Both the position numbers and the translations under genes were made by a program. A stretch of DNA of 40,386 nt, from contig CP070666.1 in assembly GCA_020351775.1 (NCBI GenBank), positions 5,428,143-5,468,528 on the forward strand, written 5' to 3'. A model generated the notes under the pieces. It ran no database searches. It saw only the letters and a list, made by a program, of their open reading frames with translations, and was not told the origin of the DNA. Each line of letters starts with the position of its first letter. The first letter of the stretch is position 1. Shown in pieces: positions 34,269 to 40,386 of the stretch. Source of the stretch: Gemmatimonadota bacterium (GTDB taxonomy: Bacteria; Gemmatimonadota; Gemmatimonadetes; Gemmatimonadales; GWC2-71-9).

Positions 34269-34288
34269 ATGTATTCTTCGAAACGCAA
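34261..34288 (-). promoter_or_regulatory. Sigma70-type promoter of padR-ADOP
   Basis: On the minus strand TTGCGT (34283-34288) and TATACT (34261-34266) are 16 nt apart. The -10 hexamer has five of six consensus bases and lies inside the inverted repeat at 34248-34268, so a bound regulator would block RNA polymerase. Confidence 0.55.
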
Positions 34289-34499
34289 GGCCGTGGGGGC
34301 GGGCGATGCCGCACAACCCCCGTGGCTCCGCGTGCCGGCCCCCTCTCTACGCGCGCTGCAGTTCGCTCAACTCGCCGCTATCCCAACAGGTAGCACCGCT
34401 CACTGACGCGCGCTGCGAGAGGCACCGGCACGCTACGCCTGGCCCGTGGGGTTGCTGTGCATGCCGGATCTGATGGGTAGGCGCGTCAGCCGCGGTTCT

Positions 34500-34560
34500 C
34501 GGCATCCTGGCGGACCTAGCCACCGGGCTGCCACGTCGGTTGCCTCTGCTCCCCGCTCCC
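34500..34560 (+). repeat. Dispersed repeat, copy B
   Basis: Same orientation as copy A at 31058-31101. Compared with A it has about 20 extra nt between CGGCATC and GCCACGTCGGT. A and B together bracket the PadR-ADOP pair. Confidence 0.55.
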
Positions 34561-34621
34561 GGCTCCCCGCTCCCCTTGCTTCCCCCGCAGCCTCCATTGG
34601 CCGCGTCGCGGCCGCCCGGAG

Positions 34622-34651
34622 TTGGCGAACCCGGTTAACTTCCCCTATTGT
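34622..34651 (+). promoter_or_regulatory. Candidate promoter of the amidohydrolase pair
   Basis: TTGGCG (34622-34627) and TATTGT (34646-34651) are 18 nt apart; each matches the consensus at four of six positions, 86 nt before the chosen start. Confidence 0.3.
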
Positions 34652-34736
34652 TACACGCGGGAGGAGCGTGACCCACCTCCATGCCACGATTTATCCAGCA
34701 CCACAAATGAATCACTTCTCGCTTCAGGAGAACGTC

Positions 34737-37490
34737 ATGCCAAGCTGCGTACGTCAGCGAATGGCGGTGTTTCGCCTCCGTTCGAGCCTCGCACTTGTCG
34801 GGATGGGACTGTTACTCGCCGCACTTCCCGGTGCCCTGCAGGCTCAGCGACCGATTCCGCCGCCGCACTTCGCGATCCAGAACGCCCGGATCGTGACCGG
34901 ATCCGGCCAGACCATCGACCGGGGCACGATCGTGATGGAGAACGGTCTCATCACCGCCGTGGGGAGCAACGCGCGCATCCCCGACGGCGCGTGGGTAATC
35001 GACGGCGAAGGTCTCACCGTCTACCCCGGACTGATCGACGCAATGTCGAACATCGCGCTACCTGCATCGATGCGCGCTGCAGCAGACCGCGGCAGAGGAG
35101 CTGGGCAGGCGGAGCAAGAGCAGGCTGCCTACTCGTGGGGTCCGGAGGACCGTCCGGCGACCTTCACCTGGATGAGCGCCGCAGACGACCTGAACATCCA
35201 GGACGACGCGATCGAGACCTGGCGCAACGCCGGCTTCACATCGGTCGTTGCCACGCCGGAGCGCGGCATATTCCCGGGCCAATCGGCGGTGATCAACCTC
35301 GCCGGCGACCGGGCGCGCGACATGGTCGTCAGGACACCGGTAGCCTTGCGGGTCAATTTCCGGGCTGGGGCTGGACACACGGGCTTCCCCAATTCGCTGT
35401 TCGGTGGGATTGCGTACGTCAAACAGTCGTTCATCGATGCGGCCCATTATGACCGGGCCTGGACGATCTACGACAACTCGCCGGCCGGTCTCGAGCGCCC
35501 GCAGTACGACCGCGCGCTGGAGCCGCTACGCGTCGCGCTCAACACCAACAGCTACGTGTTGCTGCCGGGCGACTGGGCCTATGAGGTACAGCGTGCCGTG
35601 AAGATCGGCGGGCAGATGGGTGTCAACACCATGGTGTACGGCGCGCGCCAGGGCTATCAGATCGCCGACGAAATGGCTGCACAGGACATCCCGGTACTGC
35701 TCGACGTCAACTGGCCCGAGCCACCGAGGGACGCGGATCCCGAGGCGGACGTTGCCCTGCGCATGCTGCGATTCCGAGACCGCGCGCCGACGACCCCGGC
35801 CGAATTCGAGCGGGCGGGCGTGCAGTTCGCCTTCTACTCCGGAGGTGCCGAGCCCGACAAGATGCTGGCGAACGTGCGCAAGTCCATCGCATTGGGCTTC
35901 TCGCCCGACGCTGCGCTGCGCGCCTTTACGCTGAGCCCGGCCGAGTTGTTCGGTGTGTCGGACCGGCTGGGAAGTCTCGAAGCCGGCAAGATCGCCAACG
36001 TGATCGTGACCGACGGCGATCTGTTCGGGGCCGACACGAAGGTCACGATGGTGTTCGTCGACGGACGCCGGTTCGAGACCGGTGTCGAGACGCTGGCTCA
36101 GGCTGAAGAGGAGGAGGAAGAAGGTGAAGCAGGGGAAGAGGAACCAGGCGAGCCCGAGGAAGTTCTGCCGCCTGTGCCGATGGTCCAGGATCGTGGGCCG
36201 ATCGATCCGGCCGACGTCACCGTGATTCAGAACGCGACCATTCTGACCGTGTCGCAAGGCACGATTGAGAACGGTTCGATCCTGATCCGCGACGGTAAGA
36301 TCGCGGAGATTGGGACCGACATAAGGGTGCCAGGAAATGCCAAGGTCATCGACGCCTCGGGCAAGTACGTCACGCCCGGCATCATCGACGAGCACTCTCA
36401 CACGGCGGCCGACGCGGTCAACGAGGGCAGCATCGCGGTCTCCTCAATGGTGACGACCGAAGATGTGATCAACCCGGACGACGTAGCCATCTACCGCGCT
36501 GCAGCCGGTGGTGTTACCACGGCCAGCATCCTGCACGGCAGCGCCAACCCGATCGGGGGCCAGAAGGCCATGATCAAGATGCGCTGGGGTGAGACATCCG
36601 ACGGTCTGATGTTCGACGGGGCGCCGCCGGGACTCAAGATGGCGCTCGGTGAGAACGTCAAGCGGGACCGTGATCCTGATCGGTATCCGGGGTCACGCAT
36701 GGGTGTGATGGATGTCATCCGGCAGGCTCTGCTCGACGCTCAGGAGTACCAGGCAGAGTGGGACGCGTACAACCAGTTGAGCGAGCGTGAGCGGCGCAAC
36801 GCGATCCCACCGCGGCGCGATCTCAAGCTGGAACCGTTGACCGAGGTGCTCGATGGCTCGCGCCTGGTGCACGCGCACGCCTACCGGGCCGACGAAACCC
36901 TGCAGCTGATGCGCCTGGCAGAGGAGTTCGGTTTCCGCATCGCCACGTTGATCCACGTATTGGAGGGATACAAGGTGGCCGATGAGATAGCCGAGCATGG
37001 CGCGGGCGGCTCGACCTTCTCGGACTGGTGGGCCTACAAGATGGAAGCGTACGACGCCATTCCGTACAACGCTGCCCTGATGACCGAACGCGGTGTGCTG
37101 TCATGCATCAACTCCGATAGCGATGAGGAGATGCGGCACCTGAATCAGGAGGCCGCCAAGGCGATGAAGTGGGGCGGGATGTCCGAAGAAGAAGCCCTAA
37201 AGCTCGTCACACTCAATCCGGCGATCATGTTGGGCATCGACGATCGGGTGGGATCGATCGAGGTGGGGAAGGATGCCGATCTAGTCATCTACACCAATCA
37301 TCCGCTCAGCGTTTACTCGGTGGTCGAGAAGACGTTGATCGATGGTCAGGTCTACTTCGACCGCGAGCACGATCGAGCCTTGCGGCAACAGCTTGAACAG
37401 GAAAAGCAGGCGTTGCTCGAGAAGGAGGAAGGCGAGCAGGAACGTCCCCGTGTCACGACCGACAGTGACTGGGAGGAGGTGCAGCGATGA
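34737..37490 (+). CDS. Secreted tandem amidohydrolase, first domain lacking metal ligands
   Basis: A 917-residue exported protein with a signal peptide (LALVGMGLLLAALPGALQAQ). It holds two amidohydrolase domains of imidazolonepropionase type joined by a Glu-rich linker at about residues 457-480. In the first domain the HxH after strand 1 is replaced: GLIDAMSNIALP has Met103-Ser-Asn. In the second domain the site is intact, with His553/His555 in DEHSHTAAD, further His in VHAHAYRADE and TLIHVLEG, and Asp in INSDSDEE. The first copy is therefore probably structural. The substrate is unknown; peptidase or cyclic-amide hydrolase activity fits the family. AGGAG lies seven nt before ATG 34737. The stop overlaps the next gene by 4 nt. 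Confidence 0.9.
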   Translation: MPSCVRQRMAVFRLRSSLALVGMGLLLAALPGALQAQRPIPPPHFAIQNARIVTGSGQTIDRGTIVMENGLITAVGSNARIPDGAWVIDGEGLTVYPGLIDAMSNIALPASMRAAADRGRGAGQAEQEQAAYSWGPEDRPATFTWMSAADDLNIQDDAIETWRNAGFTSVVATPERGIFPGQSAVINLAGDRARDMVVRTPVALRVNFRAGAGHTGFPNSLFGGIAYVKQSFIDAAHYDRAWTIYDNSPAGLERPQYDRALEPLRVALNTNSYVLLPGDWAYEVQRAVKIGGQMGVNTMVYGARQGYQIADEMAAQDIPVLLDVNWPEPPRDADPEADVALRMLRFRDRAPTTPAEFERAGVQFAFYSGGAEPDKMLANVRKSIALGFSPDAALRAFTLSPAELFGVSDRLGSLEAGKIANVIVTDGDLFGADTKVTMVFVDGRRFETGVETLAQAEEEEEEGEAGEEEPGEPEEVLPPVPMVQDRGPIDPADVTVIQNATILTVSQGTIENGSILIRDGKIAEIGTDIRVPGNAKVIDASGKYVTPGIIDEHSHTAADAVNEGSIAVSSMVTTEDVINPDDVAIYRAAAGGVTTASILHGSANPIGGQKAMIKMRWGETSDGLMFDGAPPGLKMALGENVKRDRDPDRYPGSRMGVMDVIRQALLDAQEYQAEWDAYNQLSERERRNAIPPRRDLKLEPLTEVLDGSRLVHAHAYRADETLQLMRLAEEFGFRIATLIHVLEGYKVADEIAEHGAGGSTFSDWWAYKMEAYDAIPYNAALMTERGVLSCINSDSDEEMRHLNQEAAKAMKWGGMSEEEALKLVTLNPAIMLGIDDRVGSIEVGKDADLVIYTNHPLSVYSVVEKTLIDGQVYFDREHDRALRQQLEQEKQALLEKEEGEQERPRVTTDSDWEEVQR

Positions 37491-38776
37491 AGACCACACG
37501 TAGCGTTACGATACTGGTTCTGGCGGTATTCTTCGGCGTAGCTGGGCTCGCCGCTCAGGCAATCGCCATCAGGGGCGGCACGGTGCATACCCTGGCCGGA
37601 CCTGCCATCGAAGGTGGCACCGTCGTGATTGAGAACGGCTTGATCACGGCGGTAGGAACCAACGTCTCGGTTCCGGCTGGCGCTCAGATCGTCGATGCAA
37701 CAGGGTTGCACGTGTATCCGGGCCTGTTCGATGCCATGAGCCGCCTCGGTCTGACCGAGGTCGGTGCGGTTGATGTCACCAACGACTACATGGAGCTGGG
37801 CGACTACAACCCCCACCTGCTAGCGATGACAGCGGTTCACCCTGCCAGTGAGCACATTCCCGTGGCACGCGCGAACGGCATCACGCACACCGTGGCTGCA
37901 CCTAACGCCAGGGGTGGAGGCATCGGTGGTCAGGGCTCGCTAATCCATCTCGACGGCTGGACGGTGGAGGAGATGGTGATCGAGCCGTCGGTCGGGCTGA
38001 TTCTCTCATGGCCCAGCATACAGACACGCCGGTTCGATTACGCGACCTACAGTTCGACAGAACGGAGCTTCCGCGAGGCCAGGGAGGAATACGAGGCAGA
38101 CATCAAGGAACTGGAGGGCTGGCTCGAGGGAGCTCACCAGTACAAGACAGCGCTGCAGGCCGGGATCGACGTCGAGCGCGATCTCAAGCTCGAGGCGTTG
38201 GTCAAAGTGATCGACGGAGAGCTACCGTTCCTAGTGTCGGCCAACTCGGAGCGCGAGATCAACGACGCGCTCGACTTCGCCAGCGAAAACGGCGTGCGAA
38301 TGGTCCTGGTCAACGGGCGCGAGGCTTGGAAGGTGGCGGAGCGGTTGGCAGATGAGAACGTACCCGTAATCCTCGGTCCCACACAGACACTACCGCGCAA
38401 CGAGGACTGGGGCTACGACCAGATGTACGCGGTGCCGGGACAGCTCTACTCCGCTGGGGTCAAGTTCTGTTTCGCCTCGTTCAGCGCTTCGGCGTCGCGC
38501 AACCTGCCGTACGAGGCGGGCAACGCGGTCGGGTACGGGCTGCCGCAGGAAGAGGCTCTCCGGGCACTTACGATCAACTCGGCCGAGATCCTGGGAGTGG
38601 GGGATCGACTGGGCACGATCGAGCCGGGCAAGATTGGCAACCTCGTGGTTACCGACGGCGACCCCATAGAGATTCGGACTCAGTTCCTGCATCTCGTGGT
38701 CAACGGCTTGATCTCGAGCTCAGATAACAAGCACAAGTCGTTGTACGAGAGGTACCGGGCACGGCCGCAGCCGTAA
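37487..38776 (+). CDS. Secreted amidohydrolase-like protein without the HxH metal site
   Basis: A 429-residue exported paralogue of the first half of the preceding protein, with signal peptide LVLAVFFGVAGLAAQA. It shares GTVVIENGLITAVGTN, DATGLHVYPGLFDAMS and ALTINSAEILGVGDRLG with it. The metal site reads Met84-Ser85-Arg86 where active members have HxH, and no later His pair replaces it. It overlaps the preceding gene by ATGA and is probably made in equal amount, so it may form a hetero-oligomer with the active subunit. The transcript ends at the terminator 38799-38836. Confidence 0.9.
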   Translation: MKTTRSVTILVLAVFFGVAGLAAQAIAIRGGTVHTLAGPAIEGGTVVIENGLITAVGTNVSVPAGAQIVDATGLHVYPGLFDAMSRLGLTEVGAVDVTNDYMELGDYNPHLLAMTAVHPASEHIPVARANGITHTVAAPNARGGGIGGQGSLIHLDGWTVEEMVIEPSVGLILSWPSIQTRRFDYATYSSTERSFREAREEYEADIKELEGWLEGAHQYKTALQAGIDVERDLKLEALVKVIDGELPFLVSANSEREINDALDFASENGVRMVLVNGREAWKVAERLADENVPVILGPTQTLPRNEDWGYDQMYAVPGQLYSAGVKFCFASFSASASRNLPYEAGNAVGYGLPQEEALRALTINSAEILGVGDRLGTIEPGKIGNLVVTDGDPIEIRTQFLHLVVNGLISSSDNKHKSLYERYRARPQP

Positions 38777-38798
38777 CGCTAGGTCGGTGGGCATAACT

Positions 38799-38836
38799 AA
38801 AGGGGCTGCAAGTGATTGCGGCCCCTTCTGGTTTTT
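38799..38836 (+). terminator. Intrinsic terminator of the amidohydrolase operon
   Basis: AAGGGGC-T-GCAA pairs with TTGC-G-GCCCCTT around a 4-nt loop, 12 bp with one T-G wobble, and is followed by CTGGTTTTT. It lies 22 nt past the stop codon. Confidence 0.8.
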
Positions 38837-38860
38837 GCCCGTTGTCGTCGAAGTGCTGGT

Positions 38861-38882
38861 TTTGGCCCCAATTTGGCCCCAA
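38861..38882. repeat. Perfect tandem 11-bp repeat beside the integrase gene
   Basis: TTTGGCCCCAA occurs twice head to tail at 38861-38871 and 38872-38882. It abuts the 3' end of the integrase gene (stop at 38886) and lies after the terminator of the host genes. Its position fits an attachment-site or recombinase arm-site role. Confidence 0.45.
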
Positions 38883-38885
38883 TTT

Positions 38886-40067
38886 TCACCTTCCGGTCCG
38901 CATCGGCAGGATCTTGGCCCCGTCAGCCTCCCTCAACCGCGCTACCTTCTCCAGGCCCTCGCGCAAGTCCGATTCGCTCGTGATGGCGTAGCGCTCATAG
39001 ATCGCGTCACTGGCATGGCCCACCAACTGCTTGGCCACGGATCGGGACACCCCTGCCCTCTCAAGTCGCCGGACAGCGGTCCGCCGGAAGTCGTGCGGGA
39101 TCCTGGCTGGTACAGATAGGGGCTTGCCGTCCTTGCCCACCAGCACCTTGCCCTCGGCGTCTGTCTTGGGAACCATGAGCCCGGCCCGTGTACTCGCAGT
39201 GCGCCACACCCGCCGGACATCCCGCAGAGGTTTGCCCTTGCTGTGGAACACCCACGGGATAACCTGGCCGTTGACGCGTTCCCACTTGTCGGTGTACGCC
39301 CGCTGTGCTTCGAGCACGGCCCCTAGTTCGGGCAGCACGTCGAACGGAAAAGTCCGGCCCTTCCCGTTCTTGGTCTCGCCCGGTTCCAGTCGAATGGTGC
39401 CGGCCTGGAAGTCGACATGCTGCCACTGTCGCGTGAGAACTTCGGACTTCACCCGCCAGCCAGTGAGATACGCAAACTCAAGCCAGCCCCGGTGATGCTC
39501 GGCAATGTTGGCCTTCAACGCCTCAAACTCGGACGGCTCGAAGAAACCCTTTCGCGCATTGTCCACCTCGAGACTCGGGAACGGCGGGCACCGGCTCAGT
39601 TTCTCGTCCTCAACGGCTAACCTCAGCCCCTGCCGAAGCAAGGCCAGTTCATACCGAATGACCCCGTCCGCCGCCCCTTCGCTGCGGCGGTGCTTCACGT
39701 ATTCCTTGATTGCCGCGGCTGTTATGTTCTTTGCCTTGTAGAACCCGAAGAAGGCGCGTAGGTGGGTTGTTAGCGCACGCTTCACACGGTCATATGAAGG
39801 CATCCGGTCGTAATGGTCAAACATCATCTGCTCGAGATCGTCATAACGCAACCGGTCAGCCGTTACGTGGTGACGGCCCTCGGCTATCGCACCCTGCACG
39901 GCGTTTAGCTGTTTCCGGGCCGCACTCTTGGCATTGAACGACTCAGTCACCCGCGTGCGGATTCGCCGGCCGTTCTCGTCCACGGTGTCTGCGTAGTAGC
40001 GTATCTGCCAACGGCTGCCCCGCTGGCGGATACTGCCGCGCCCGTATTCGGCTCTCTTGTTAGACAC
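38886..40067 (-). CDS. Tyrosine recombinase/integrase
   Basis: A 393-residue phage-type integrase. The N-terminal AP2-like arm-binding part begins RGSRWQIRYYADT, the core-binding SAM-like part spans about residues 70-160, and the catalytic domain carries Arg205 in TGWRVKSE, Lys233 in GETKNGKGRTFPF, His325 and Arg328 in IPHDFRRTAVRRL, His351 in LVGHASD and the nucleophile Tyr360 in IYERYAI. All six key residues are present, so it should be active. GTG 40067 has GAGGA before it and overlaps the upstream small gene by 8 nt. It reads toward the amidohydrolase genes and marks the edge of an integrated element extending beyond the window. Confidence 0.95.
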   Translation of the reverse strand: MSNKRAEYGRGSIRQRGSRWQIRYYADTVDENGRRIRTRVTESFNAKSAARKQLNAVQGAIAEGRHHVTADRLRYDDLEQMMFDHYDRMPSYDRVKRALTTHLRAFFGFYKAKNITAAAIKEYVKHRRSEGAADGVIRYELALLRQGLRLAVEDEKLSRCPPFPSLEVDNARKGFFEPSEFEALKANIAEHHRGWLEFAYLTGWRVKSEVLTRQWQHVDFQAGTIRLEPGETKNGKGRTFPFDVLPELGAVLEAQRAYTDKWERVNGQVIPWVFHSKGKPLRDVRRVWRTASTRAGLMVPKTDAEGKVLVGKDGKPLSVPARIPHDFRRTAVRRLERAGVSRSVAKQLVGHASDAIYERYAITSESDLREGLEKVARLREADGAKILPMRTGR

Positions 40068-40386
40068 TTGGATCCTCCTCGTATACCCCCCGGTCCATTT
40101 CCTTCATGCGCTTAAACGCTCTGCGTTGACGCCTTGACCAGTTGAGCCAGCCCGTGCGTCGTAACTTCCGGGGCAACCATTTCGGTGTATGTGCGAACCA
40201 CCAATGGCTGGCCACTGTGCGATACCACTCCCACCGGGTGCAGTCCAAGATAGTTTTGGACATATAAGCCTGAAGATGCGGCGGGAGACGGTCGTAGACC
40301 TGCCAGGACCGTAGGCCAGCCGCCTGCGCCTCTTGTAGATGGGAATAGAGTTCCTGACAGAGAGTCGCTTCCGTCTCAGCCACCTC
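40060..40386 (-). CDS. Unrecognised small protein (5' end may lie beyond the window)
   Basis: At least 107 residues, open to the window edge. It is rich in Trp and Arg (TRWEWYRTVASHWWFAH, KWLPRKLRRTGWLNW) and ends in an acidic tail. It has no motif I recognise. It ends 8 nt inside the integrase gene, so the two are translationally linked, and it probably belongs to the same mobile element. A GTG at 40383 could be its start, but the frame remains open to the last base. Confidence 0.65.
   Translation of the reverse strand, partial: EVAETEATLCQELYSHLQEAQAAGLRSWQVYDRLPPHLQAYMSKTILDCTRWEWYRTVASHWWFAHTPKWLPRKLRRTGWLNWSRRQRRAFKRMKEMDRGVYEEDPSV

Larger units (their letters stand above)
34289..34736. 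other. Gene-free stretch between padR and the amidohydrolase gene
   Basis: A 448-nt stretch between the divergent genes. It contains dispersed repeat copy B (34500-34560) with a run of CTCCCCGCTCCC-like units up to about 34585, and a candidate promoter for the amidohydrolase at 34622-34651. An open frame runs through it in phase with the amidohydrolase, but it has no plausible start and its composition is unlike a protein. Confidence 0.4.

Noticed and set aside
38777..40386. tRNA gene as integration target near the integrase
   Set aside because: I looked for a TTCRANNC T-arm with matching acceptor ends on both strands and saw none.

Overview
The window is GC-rich (I estimate just over 60 %), densely coded bacterial chromosome with no tRNA, rRNA or CRISPR array that I can see. 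The duplicated orphan permease with a PadR regulator, the long Ala/Pro-led amidohydrolases and the Tat-exported Gfo/Idh oxidoreductases are a combination I associate with Gemmatimonadota and Acidobacteriota; that placement is inference, not proof.

Region 1 (1-28355) is a large accessory locus for breaking down glucuronoxylan, the hemicellulose made of xylose with (4-O-methyl)glucuronate side chains. At the left are pieces of the oxidative (Weimberg) xylose route: a Gfo/Idh dehydrogenase of the D-xylose dehydrogenase type (cut by the window edge), a FAH-fold keto-acid dehydratase, a C-terminal fragment of a YjhG/YagF-type D-xylonate dehydratase, and an alpha-ketoglutarate semialdehyde dehydrogenase. 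Then follow a GntP permease, a GntR/FCD regulator, a remnant of a GH10 xylanase, xylose isomerase, a lipoprotein GH67 alpha-glucuronidase, an ExuT-like hexuronate transporter, a Tat-exported Gfo/Idh protein and glucuronate isomerase (uxaC). Further right are a URO-D family protein, 2-keto-3-deoxygluconate kinase, a LarA-family nickel racemase homologue, 6-phosphogluconate dehydrogenase, an SDR likely to reduce fructuronate, a secreted DUF6807-ThuA fusion, a second Tat-exported Gfo/Idh protein, an NAD-dependent epimerase homologue, a secreted SMP-30 lactonase and xylulokinase.

A consistent reading is that xylo-oligosaccharides are stripped of glucuronate at the cell envelope (GH67), glucuronate enters through ExuT, and UxaC plus the SDR convert it to mannonate. 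No mannonate dehydratase is visible. Mannonate may instead be dehydrated by an enzyme encoded elsewhere and then phosphorylated by KdgK, or be epimerised to gluconate by the LarA homologue and join the pentose phosphate pathway through Gnd. Xylose has two routes, XylA/XylB and the oxidative one, but the oxidative one lacks an intact dehydratase here.

Region 2 (28356-38836) is unrelated to sugars. It holds a DmsB-DmsC fusion without its molybdenum subunit, a fragment resembling a multiheme cytochrome, an unrecognised zinc-ribbon protein with RRSG repeats, a PadR-ADOP permease pair with a clear operator, and two overlapping amidohydrolase-like genes in which the usual metal-binding HxH motif is missing from two of the three domains.

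Region 3 (38850-40386) is the start of an integrated element: a tyrosine recombinase, preceded by a perfect tandem 11-bp repeat, and the end of a small overlapping gene running off the window.
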